The notes beneath the pieces are model-generated. The model worked only from the letters and a program-made list of their open reading frames with translations, did not search any database and was not told the DNA's origin. The position numbers were made by a program, and so were the translations under genes. A stretch of 64,000 nt of DNA, from positions 4,104,163 through 4,168,162 of the forward strand of contig SSBO01000009.1 in assembly GCA_005281725.1 (NCBI GenBank), in the 5' to 3' direction. Each line of letters starts with the position of its first letter. The first letter of the stretch is position 1. Positions 53,836-64,000 of the stretch are shown in pieces. This stretch comes from Wuchereria bancrofti (taxonomy: Eukaryota > Nematoda > Chromadorea > Rhabditida > Onchocercidae).

Positions 53836-54828
53836 TTAAGTCAGCCTTTCTTTCAAGCATTTTTCGTACAAATCATAGTCTTTGTCCAAAAATGTAACGA
53901 AGATTATTCTATCAATCTAAAAATTAGTTAGCACGCCATTGTCATTTTTGCTTTTTTTGTAAGAGGCATTATTCATAACATTAAAAGAAGTTATGCTCAA
54001 AACAAAAATTCAACGGAAGTTAAGAAATCTTACTTTGTCTTTATTTTCTTGCAACCATTCCAAAACTGAAGTAACAACAACGTCACATGCGTCATCATTT
54101 GGATAACCATACACGCCCGTCGAGATACATGGAAAAGCCTGAAGTTTCTCACTCTGAATGTCACATGATGAAATTCAGCAAAAATAAGTGAGCCGTCCAC
54201 ACAAACATATAATTTTCAACTGCCTTTTAACATTTCGAGAAGTAAATTACTTACAATAGTCCTCAAATTATTCGCAACGGCAATATTGAGGGATTCAATG
54301 TAGCAAGACTTCAACAAATTTCGCTGCTCTTCGGAAACTCTAGAGTGAACTTGGGGACCCACTGTGTGTATTACATCTGAAAGCAAAGCTTAACATGTAA
54401 CAAAAGATTTTAAGAAAAACGGAAATATATCTTGAAAACATACGTTTAATATGCTTCATATCATAAGCTTCTGTCATTTTAGCTTCCCCAACTTTACAAC
54501 CATTCAGCTTTTTACATTCATCATACAAACGTCGGCCTGCAGCACGATGAATGGCTCCATCAACACCGCCACCTTAAATAATAACACAAAAATGGATGGA
54601 TGAACCGACTTTCAAAGGAAGCTTGCTATAAATGAAAATGTGAAGAAATAGTTTCAAAAAAAAAACCGTACCACCCAAAAGTGAGCTGTTGGCAGCGTTA
54701 ACGATGGCATCAACTTGAAACTTAGTGATGTCGCCCTTATCAATGGCAATAAGCTTAGCAAGCGGATTGTTTGATTTTGTCAATTCAGCAGCTGTTGTCA
54801 CTTCGCTCCAATTTTTCATCCCTGTCAT
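53836..54828 (-). CDS. MACROD2: MACROD-type macro-domain ADP-ribose hydrolase
   Basis: MacroD enzymes remove mono-ADP-ribose from acidic residues and deacetylate O-acetyl-ADP-ribose. Five minus-strand exons, 54828-54672, 54572-54444, 54376-54255, 54138-54034, 53916-53836, total 594 bases and 197 residues: essentially the macro domain alone, with a short N-terminal stretch and no long C-terminal tail. Key motifs: [20 protein letters not shown] (adenine/ribose binding), [13 protein letters not shown] (loop 1 with the catalytic Asp), [26 protein letters not shown], and loop 2 [13 protein letters not shown] for the diphosphate. The assignment to MACROD1 or MACROD2 cannot be made from the domain alone; the symbol marks the family. 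The start follows a TAATAG acceptor-like site by 10 bases. Confidence 0.93.
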
Positions 54829-56913
54829 ATTTCTTGTACTATTACCAATTTATCATAAAAAATAACTTATTTTATATTCAGCAAACATCCGAAGATCGAA
54901 ATTTCACAATATAAGATTATCCGAAGATGATTAATGACATTGCGACATAGTCATACAAAAGAGCCAAATCCACTCCATTAAATCATATACTATCAGAAAC
55001 AAACTAAAAACCACTACTCTGAATAAGTTTCAAATATAAATAGCTCTAACTTAGCTAATTTTACACTACCATCTATCTAAAAGAATCTATGAAATATCAA
55101 AATTAGAAAACATAGTATTGAAACCAACCTAAAAATGAAAAAGTGCTAAGCCTTACGGCTTGCATTCTTGCATGAAAACGAGCCCAGAATTGAGGAGAAG
55201 CCTATCCTTAGACCCCCAATTCACAAAACACAAATGCAAGACAAAAACATCTCTTACGGACCACACGGCCGCATCACATTTTTACGAATGGATTGCAGCT
55301 ACGTGATGCATATATTGTGTAGTTAACGTGATGTGAGACGTGTTGGTCGTGTCTTCTCTATTGAGCAAAAGTAGCCAGGTTCACTTAATCAGTTGGTCAC
55401 GTGAGGTCACGTGGTACGAATGACGAATTTCTTTAAAATAGCAAAAGCATACTATTGTTAAGAAGGGTGTGGCTGATAGAAGTTCAGACATTATTGCAAG
55501 GTAGTTATATCCATTAAGGTGGTGATAAATTACAAATGCTGAGGTGATAAAAGCGCCAGTTGTAGTGAAATGCTATATAAAGTTATCTTAAAGGATGACG
55601 TTACAAAAAGAATTGACTTTAAAAAAAATTATTAATTAGCTATTATTAATATTAATCTCCTCCATCTGCTATATAATTTTTCGTTCTTGACAAGTATTAT
55701 AATCTCATCTCTTATTTCTATTTCTTGGAAGCCAAATTTAAGCATTTCAGCATGAGAGAAAAGTTTAACGAACGGCTTTCCTCAAAATTTTCATCTGAAT
55801 TTAATTCGAAAGATCAAGTTTTCGAACAGAAAGTTATAGGTCATATCTATCATTTTTTCTCTTTTCTTTTACTTAATACAGAAGAACTGATCAGCAGAAA
55901 TCATTTACCTTAAGTTGGATCTAAAATAACTAAAACAGCAGTCGAAGTTTATAAAATTGTCATCCGAGGTTAAAGTGATGAAAATTGTTAAAGCCAATGA
56001 AACTTTAGAATGTAGTACTTTATGATTTTAAATTATGTAAATTATGTTAGACGGAATATTATAAAGAGCAAAATATTTTAATTACTGATCATAATTAGCT
56101 GATCATAGTCGGTTAAAATAATCTGACAATTCGGGAAGAGTGTTATTTTTTCATTCAGTGCTTTGTCGATCGGTTCATATATTCCAATCAGGTAATCGTT
56201 TTCTTTAAGATTTATGTTGACTTTATGCTGATGTTATAGTTTATGGTTTGAATAAACTTAACTTTCTTGCTTTTCCTTTTCCAGTTAATAGATTTTGAAT
56301 CAAATTCATAGAAAGTTTTAGAAAAGTATTGTGAAAACGAAATCAGTTTATATTTCTCAGAATAATGCAGCCATTTTCAGATCGAACTTAGCAAAAAAAA
56401 TTTCTTTTTAAATATTAAATATAATTTAATGATTGATTGATATGCTAAGTTCGTTCGAGAAATCAGTGATATGGAATGGAATGATTAGTTTCAAATGAAA
56501 CAGAAATATATAGCAAAAAAATATATTTCTGAAAATATGCGTCGCAAAATATTCGTCAAAAATTATTAATCAAAAATAAAGCAAAACAAGGCCGAACTGA
56601 GTATAATTAAAAGCATCATTAGGCCAACAATCAAACAGCTTTCTGACTGAATAGCTTAAATTATGCAATACCTCAACATTCCACTATTTAGGTATTCTCG
56701 AAACAATTCCGAACATTTAAGATACACGGTCACGGTTGAAGTCTTTATAAAATTCGGTAATAATTTTCTCATCGCAGCTTGGAATATACTTATTTGAGTC
56801 ATGTTAAAAATATCCCAAAGAAGTAGAAGAGAGGACTAAAGAGATAGAAGATACTATATTCCTTGTAAATTTTAATTCCATAATTTGAATAATTTTGTTT
56901 GAGAAAACTAAGC
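54829..56913. other. Divergent intergenic region (MACROD minus / membrane protein plus)
   Basis: Shared upstream region of two genes pointing away from each other. The part from about 55140 to 55420 is less AT-rich and carries a double E-box (55397-55414). The rest is AT-rich; the open frame 55725-55913 (+) lacks splice context and motifs. Confidence 0.6.
55397..55414. promoter_or_regulatory. Two CACGTG E-boxes 10 bp apart
   Basis: CACGTG occurs at 55398-55403 and again at 55408-55413 (context GGTCACGTGAGGTCACGTGG). Start-to-start spacing is exactly 10 bp, one helical turn. TCACGTGA matches the bHLH-Zip consensus used by HLH-30/TFEB and the Myc/Mondo-Mlx family. It lies about 570 bases upstream of the MACROD ATG and about 1.5 kb upstream of the plus-strand membrane-protein gene; which gene it serves, if any, is inference. 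Confidence 0.55.
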
Positions 56914-59900
56914 ATGAAAAGTAAAACAACTATCGGAGTGTACGCTATCGGAATATGTGTCACCGTTGCTGCTTGCTCCGTCCTATTATATTATTTCCTA
57001 AAGAAAAAGGTGCTTCATTTCAAGCGTTACCTTTGTTCAATTTGTTTAAATTACCAATTTGTTGTCGTATTAAAAACTTATTACTAATTACTGTAGAAGA
57101 ATAAACTGATCACTGCCAACTTGAATATTTCAACTTAAGGAAATTTTCAAAACACGCATTTGAGACTATTTTTATTAATTAATAGCAACTGATTTGATGT
57201 TAACTTCAAAAGCAAAACAAAAACTTTGGATATATTATGCATTATCAAGTGTATAAGGAAAGAAAATCCTGAAAATGTTTACTGCTTTTTTTGCTTTTTC
57301 ATGACTATTCCATCTTTAAAAAATAAGTTAAGAATTACAATTATAGGAAAGAAGCCATAGAGATATGAATTTGGATAAACAAATAAAAACAGCGGGAAGA
57401 CCATTACAGAAAAAGAGAGGACGTTTTCAAACGCCTCGACGTGTTACGTTATCGAAACATGCCTTGCACACGTAAGTAAGAGCTATATCGAAAAGGTGAT
57501 GTTGCGTGTCGGATAGCAAGATTTTTCGAGATTCATCAGGGAGTTGTCGTAACGAAAAAGTTAATATGTTGGATTAGTTGTCTAATCTCGATAAAACCTT
57601 TTAATCTCAATGACAAATTCTGCAGCTGAAATATCATAAGATTGACAATTCAGAAACAGAAAATTTTGATTTACCTCGTAGTATTTTTTATTTTTTTAAA
57701 AACCTTTTTATTTTTTAAAATTCCTTCAATATTTTAAAACCACTCGTTCAACTTTCATTATTCAGGAAAAAAGTCACTAATTCAGCAAAAGTGACTCATA
57801 CCATTTCTAATGAAACTTCTGGCAACAGCTCAACTAAACTGGTTCGTTTTTATCAAAAGAAAATGAATCGTCCTGAAATTTCTACATTTATTTGAAAAAC
57901 GATGAGGAATGATGAAATGCCAAATTTTCATCTCTTCATCTTCCCACTAAGACATTTACATTTAATCCATGTTATGTTTCTAATAATTTTAATTTGTCCA
58001 GTCAATCTCTTTGTTTTTTATCAATTTTCCTACCAAATTTTCAATGCTTATTTGAATATTTTGATGATGATTCAACACATAACATGCATTTAGATTTTAC
58101 CATATTTGATTACAACTCATCTAGAATTAAATTTTTATCTGAATTCAGTTTAATTAAAATTTCTTTTTTTTTGGATTAAAAGATTTTTTCAAACTTTGGT
58201 TGGTTGTTTAAATTCTTTGGTTTCTCTTTCTGCTAGTTTTACTTGAGTTATATATGAAATTTTGAGGTATTGTATTAATATTTCAAATTATTACTGTTTT
58301 TTTTAACTTTTTATAATACTACAGAGAATGCATTTTTTTAAAAAAAAGTGTTAATCAACCAAAGAAAGTATTTTTTAGGATATATCCAGCACATCAAGAA
58401 AAATTAAAGATTATTCGCCATCGTAAAGATTATTTCCATTTTTTCTGATTCTTTTTTTGGTTTTTGACTCTTAACATTTCCAGTTATTTATTCTGATAAA
58501 TTTATCGTTGATGTGAAATTTATGTACTTTTTAATTAGATCAATGAATACTCATTAATATTTAGCAGTTATGTGCAATCACTGGAAGTTGGCACCTCATC
58601 AACTTCTTCACCGGTAATTTCCGTCTCAAAAAATTCTACTTTTTTCTTGTTTGAGTTTAGGTCTAAATGACTACTAAACTTTCTGTAGTAATCTGACTAA
58701 TCTTCAAATTATTAATTTAATGTAGGAAAAGAGCAAGGACCAATATTCGAGTGAAAGTTATCCACCTGCAATTATCCGGAAGCGCAAAGAATTGGTAAAT
58801 ATTATCAGACTTCGTGCAAGTCGCCATCAACGGGTAGTTGACCAGTTCGGTCAACGGATGGGATGATGTATTAAAAGGCTAATTTCCATCGTACGGTATT
58901 GTTACTAAAAAGCATACTGTATTTAGTGTATGGTTTGACAGTAAAGTTTTTGAGGCTTGATGACATTTTGAAAAGCTCGGAATTTTATGATGTCTTAAAA
59001 CATTCAGATCATTTTACATTTGCTTTCAAAATTTCAGCCAAAAATATTACTGCCATCAGAGAAGTTAAAAGAATTGCGGGATGATAAGGTATAATAATAT
59101 TAACAGTTTGTAATTTTAACGAGAAATTAAGTTACTGCGTAATTCATTTGTATCTTTTACAGTTATAATACCTAATAATACTTAATACGAATGTGATCAT
59201 ATCAATGATTTGTGAATAGATTCATTCGAGTTGGAAGACATTCTCTCTCTCTCTTTTCCTCGCTCTCTTGGATATCTTCCGAGGGAATCTTCGACATTTA
59301 TTTCCCTTAATATTTCCCAATGATAAATAAATAGCAGTATCATGTCCTTTTCGCTAATATTTTCGAAGTTGAATGTTCTAATTTGCCCTCAAGTATGATT
59401 CATGTTAGATATTAACATCGAATGCAGGAAAATTATCATTAGTGCAATTCCTACAACCGAAAGATATGAAAAGATTTTTTAGCATTCTTTATATTCTGTC
59501 GTTTCGCATCTTTAATTTTAATTTAAAGAATTAAAATGAATGAGACAGAATGGTTACAGAGTGATTATTCGGAATAGTTTTTTCGGATTATAATTAAGAA
59601 TTTTCTCGTTCATTGCAGGCCAAATCAGTTGAATCTGTCAGTGCTACAAAACTTCATATAGCTGAAGAAACTCCTTCACCCACAGAGGTTATTCCGGTAA
59701 GACAATACTGTTAGACTTGAAGGATTAATAAGTTGCTGACCAGGATATTCATTTCGTTTTATTTATTTAGTCCTAGTGCTAGACTCTGATTCATGCTTTC
59801 CTCTTGTAAAAGCAATGATGGTCAGCATTGCATCAAACTTGTCGTCGTCCACTGAATAGTTTGGTTCTTCACTGATATGTGCCACTTTTGCTGAGTCCAA

Positions 59901-60497
59901 TTAATTAGATTGATTCGTACTGCTATTGTGGACAAGATGTAGCAATTTATTCGGATGCAGCAGGAGAACTGAACGAAAATTACAAAGTGAAATTGCTGCC
60001 AACAATTGTGAAACCAGTTTCATTTGATCCTTATTCGCCGGAAGATCTTACTCAAGTGGAAGGTATCAGTTTAGCAGACCATTTCCGTTTTTTCAGAATA
60101 TAGAAGATTGTTAAACGGTCCCTAACCTACTCATCCGGCTATCCGTTTCTGTCTCTTGAACTTTTATTTCTTAGGTTGGAGAATTTAATCATCATGCAGC
60201 TAAGCTACATTGCGGAATCAAGTATTTCATAAATTTGGAATTGTTGAACTAAAAATTTATGGAAAGAAATAAATGTTTGAAATTCATTCTATTCTGCGCA
60301 TTCATAATTTAAAAATTGTAGGTGCTAGTGAAGAAATGAGTAAAAACTCGACGCAAATGTACCTAAAACCAATGAATCATCACATTATCATACCTTTCTT
60401 GCCTATCTTACACGCTATTACCTATGCATCGAAGCATGGGCAGCTTTTGGAAGAACTTTTGCAGAATTATGATTATTTCGAATCACAGTTCACTTAA
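56914..60497 (+). CDS. Unrecognised 304-residue single-pass membrane protein
   Basis: Ten exons in phase: 56914-57009, 57347-57471, 57766-57841, 58379-58422, 58568-58613 (or from 58565), 58726-58794, 59038-59088, 59619-59696, 59909-60062, 60322-60497 (915 bases). After six residues (MKSKTT) a hydrophobic segment IGVYAIGICVTVAACSVLLY is followed at once by FLKKK and a basic stretch (KKRGRFQTPRRVTLSKHALH). That is a short N-terminal signal anchor with a positively charged flank, the pattern of outer-mitochondrial or ER tail-out proteins, with the rest probably cytosolic. The middle is Ser/Lys/Glu-rich and disordered (SYVQSLEVGTSSTSSP, EKSKDQYSSESYPP). The last two exons look more ordered: CYCGQDVAIYSDAAGEL, VKPVSFDPYSPEDL, then HHIIIPFLPILHAITYA. 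I do not recognise the family. AATAAA at 60546-60551 lies 49 bases after the stop. Confidence 0.8.
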
Positions 60498-63400
60498 AAA
60501 TAGCTGGATTGAAATTCATTTTGACGTTGTGCATTGTACATTAGAAATAAATCATAAACTATCATATTTTTTTCACATATTACTGAAAGCATTCCTTAGC
60601 AATTGATCCATATATCCATATATTTGAATAATTCATATAAGGAATTCTTGAAAACTTAAATTTCAAAAACTTCATTTTCTTTCCAAACATGAGTAAGCTA
60701 TAAACACAATGGAAATATTCATTCTTTGGAAATTTTAAACTGCTTCGTTCCTAGATTACTTCTTATAGTTGAAGAAATGAGAAATAAGAATAGATTTAAA
60801 TTAAATAATTACCACTGGCTTCTTATCATCATTTCACCCCGTCTGCTTGAGAATTGACAACACAGTTTTTACAAATATATTTACTACTATATTTTTTGAT
60901 TTACATTCCGAATTTCATTGCTGCTCAGCTAAATGAACAGTATCTTAATAAATTTAAACAATATAATAAATTTTCTTTTTGGAAACAGCATATGACACCA
61001 ATACTATGCCGACATCCCGGCTGGCTGCTATAGCAATCAAATAATTAAAGGATGCCTGAATAAATATCCGTCGTTTATTTATCCATTTAATTCGATTCAA
61101 TCATTCGTAGGACGATTCATGAAAACAAGAAGAGTCATTAAATTCCAACTTAATTAGGCTACAAAGTTGAATCAATAAGTTGTTTATTACATGCAATCAA
61201 TAGGAGCTAGATGAAGCAAAGGAAAATTTTCATTGTTTATGAACATCACATTCTTAATGCTATTCCTTTCTTAATGTTTCTGAAGTGGAATCGATGGATT
61301 TCACCGTGATGATAAATAACGCTATCAAAATATGTCCAGTTTTCTACTTTCCTCCACATTTCTAGTATTCACCTGCTCACATACTCACCTGTTCACATTT
61401 CTAGTATTCGCGTATTCACGTATCCAGCGTTCACGTTTCGAGTATTCACGTATCCAAGTGTTTTCTGCTGCATTTTTCTTTCTATTTTTTCCTATCCGTT
61501 AAAATATGTCTGAGATTACTTTCTTCTGCTTTAATCTTTCAGGATCCATATTTTATTAGGGAATTTATTATATTCCAGAAATTTTTGTGATATGACTTCT
61601 TTTCTATTTTTCAAATTTGATATTGTCAACAAGGTTGAATTTTTTGTTGATTAGCTGTTTTTGAGTGGAACAGTTAACCTGCAAATTGTTACTGTTATTT
61701 TGAGATTGTGTTAATCATCAATTTGAAATATTTTTGGTAAAAATGTCACTGAGAAAGAGTAGAAAATTTAGAAATTAATGCGAATAGTTCTATTAGTATT
61801 TTCAAATAAAAAGCATTTAAAGAAAAATAAATAAATAAAGAAATGACAGTTAATTTCAAAATAACAATAATAGTTTTCAGGTTAACCGTTCTATTCAAAA
61901 ATTCAAATAAAAATTACTGTGAAATTTCAGTGTATGCTGAATTCCGCAACAAAATATTGGTTCTGAAAGATTAAAGCAAAAGAAATCGTTTTGAAAGAGA
62001 TATCATCCCTTTCATCAGATCATAAAAATCATTCTTTGGAATTTAGCTGTTCTTGATGAGATAGAATTAAGATGCTACTACTATTCAGAAGAATAGTAAT
62101 AAAAGAAGAGTTCTTAATCGGGAACATTCTCAGAAGTTTAACCTTCAACTCTTTGCATAATTAGGAATTAGTGAAAATTAATTTCTTTTTTATTTTCGTT
62201 AACGAGTTGATGCTAAACATCAAATGCTATTACAACAGCAACTTTCAGATAATTTATCATGCATATAAAAGTTTTTTGTTTATATTGAAGTTCTATTTTT
62301 ATGCAAATCATTTTAAGTATCAAAAATTTTTCAAAATAGAAACTCATTTATTTATATATTGGTTGCAATAAAATGTATGTGCAAATTTTGTAAAAACAAT
62401 GTGACTTTTTTGGTAATCATTGAAATCAGGAGTTTGTCATGCATTTTCAGCATTTTCAAAAAGTTTTGAATAAATGATTATCTAATACTTTGAAATACTG
62501 AATTGTATCAAATTTAAATTAATATAAAATAAGCTGAGGCTAATAGGAGATTTTATCATCCAATTGTAGAAGTAAGGAAAATTTTTTCCTTTAATGTAAT
62601 AATAAAACATAATTTTGAAATAAAAGAAAAATATTAGATTTATGAAAATGAATATTTATGAAAGTTATGAATTTGAACCTACCCGAATTTTTCCTTAAAA
62701 TTTTGAATGAATAATTATATTTTGGAATACTGCATTCTACTAAATTTAAAGATAGCCAAAGATAGGCAAAATTGTTATCGGATGAAAGTGGAAGAGAAAT
62801 CAATCAGTCTTACACCCATCCGAGTAATTAATTATTGATTTTTCCAGAACATCAGTTCATTTCAGCTTTTGTCTATCTTCAGTTTGTTTAATAAACTGTC
62901 ACTTTGGCAAATTGTCAGTAGCAGACATAGCTGTCTTCAATAAAAGTTAGTATAGCAATTATCAACTGAAAGGTTATTTGTTGTATGATTGAAATATCAG
63001 AAGGAGAAGGGAGGCATTCAAGCCATTATTTGAAAGAAAAATTGGACTTTCTCGTTATAGTGAGTCTAAAAAACGTTCGTAGTGAGTCTAAATGGCGTTG
63101 ATGTGGAAATTTTCAAATTAGTGTAGTCACTAAAGAATAAAGAAATTCTTTTTTCTTCCCTTTCTGAATAAGAAAAAAAAAGAAAAATAAGAAATCTTAC
63201 TTTGCTATTCTTAAAGAAACTAGAAACTAAAAGCTATTCAATCTTCTCTTTGTGGATAAACAAATACTGTAAGATTTTCTCTTCTTATTTGATCATCTAA
63301 GTATAACATAAGGGAAAGTATAGTTTATTTGTATAATTAATTTTATTCAATTTCGTATTCTTATTTTATTCATTTAGTTTGTTTTCCCTTTTTGGTCATC

Positions 63401-64000
63401 TCTGTTTGATTTAAATTAATTCGTGCAATTTACTGGAACCCAATTTGATTCTTTTTACCACATTTCTTCTATTCCAAACAATCAGAGAGATCGGATTAAC
63501 TGAATGGTCGAATTGTTCCATTGATTGGTAGTCCACATGATTACCTGTTTATAAAATTTATGAATACCTGCTATGTGAACTATATTATTCTTCCTTTTCA
63601 TTATATAATTATCCAAAGCTCACGACCACTGATAAAATAATCTATGGAAAGTAAATAATTGTCACAAGTTGTCTTTTATTTTTATTTTATTTATTTCTTT
63701 TTTTTGTCCTGAGAATTGTAATCTGTATGTTGTTTCATCCACTTACTAATAAATTATCTTTCCTTAATGAGGAATCAGATTAATTTGGGCTAATGAGCCT
63801 TGCTAATAAAACTTTGAGCTGAACTGAAAAAATCCTTTTGTCTGGAAGAATTTAATTCGAGCATTCAAAATCGCTCTTTTTCGAAAAACAAATATATTAC
63901 TCAATTTATGAATTAGTTAGCACGATGTTATCACTCGAAGATAAACAATATGACTACTATTGTATCAGTTATATTCAAGTGACCATGTCAGATCAAAAAA
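60498..64000. other. Intergenic end of window, no gene seen
   Basis: Poly(A) signal of the membrane-protein gene at 60546-60551, then AT-rich DNA with no supported exon on either strand. Open frames 62171-62371 (+) and 62591-62803 (-) are composed almost wholly of AT-rich codons. A degenerate short tandem repeat lies at 61357-61460. Confidence 0.55.
61357..61460. repeat. Degenerate tandem repeat of TATTCACGTATCC-like units
   Basis: Variants of CTAGTATTCACCT, CTAGTATTCGCG, GTATTCACGTATCCAG and GAGTATTCACGTATCCAAG follow each other in about 100 bases, with TCAC(G/C)T repeated throughout. It looks like a decayed minisatellite. Confidence 0.6.

Noticed and set aside
1..64000. tRNA, rRNA, CRISPR array, bacterial operon, viral or transposase genes
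   Set aside because: No cloverleaf, rRNA core, spaced direct repeats or transposase/reverse-transcriptase motifs were recognised by eye on either strand.

Overview
The window is AT-rich nuclear DNA from a nematode. All readable genes are split into many small exons with worm-type splice sites (donors GTAAGT/GTATGT, acceptors TTTTCAG/TTTTTAG). Several start codons lie a few bases after a TTTAG/TTCAG-type acceptor, as expected for spliced-leader trans-splicing. Base composition, moderately long introns and protein character suggest a filarial (Onchocercidae) worm. That placement is inference; no species-specific marker was checked.

Layout: (1) 3-396 (+), last two exons of a Fer-like non-receptor tyrosine kinase. 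(2) 2889-36160 (+), a complete 32-exon alsin (ALS2) gene, RCC1 repeats / DH-PH / MORN repeats / VPS9, about 1498 residues. Two of its introns, 8.4 kb and 12.2 kb, each hold a gene on the opposite strand: a 218-residue secreted protein with a Cys-rich tail (10362-12303) and a 629-residue low-complexity Gln/Ala/Ser/Thr-rich protein (25304-28135). (3) 38439-41634 (+), a 415-residue secreted or anchored protein with 20 cysteines that I do not recognise. (4) A minus-strand run of three housekeeping-type genes: DNAJC17-like J-domain/RRM protein (45130-46659), KCTD3/SHKBP1-like BTB + beta-propeller protein (47546-52936) and a MACROD-type ADP-ribose hydrolase (53836-54828). (5) 56914-60497 (+), an unrecognised 304-residue single-pass membrane protein, divergent from the macro-domain gene. 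(6) 60498-64000, no gene seen.

Gene models were assembled by hand by joining exons whose phases match; every complete model closes in frame from ATG to stop. The weakest junctions (last intron of DNAJC17, one KCTD3 exon, one donor in the nested 629-residue gene, one NAG choice in the membrane-protein gene) are flagged in the entries. Alsin (Rab5/Rac GEF, endosomes), DNAJC17 (splicing-associated co-chaperone), KCTD3/SHKBP1 and MACROD have no obvious joint pathway; the window looks like an ordinary gene neighbourhood. Points of interest are the doubly nested alsin locus, a perfect 52-bp palindrome, a long hairpin-forming inverted repeat, a pair of E-boxes 10 bp apart between two divergent genes, and three lineage-specific proteins of unknown function.
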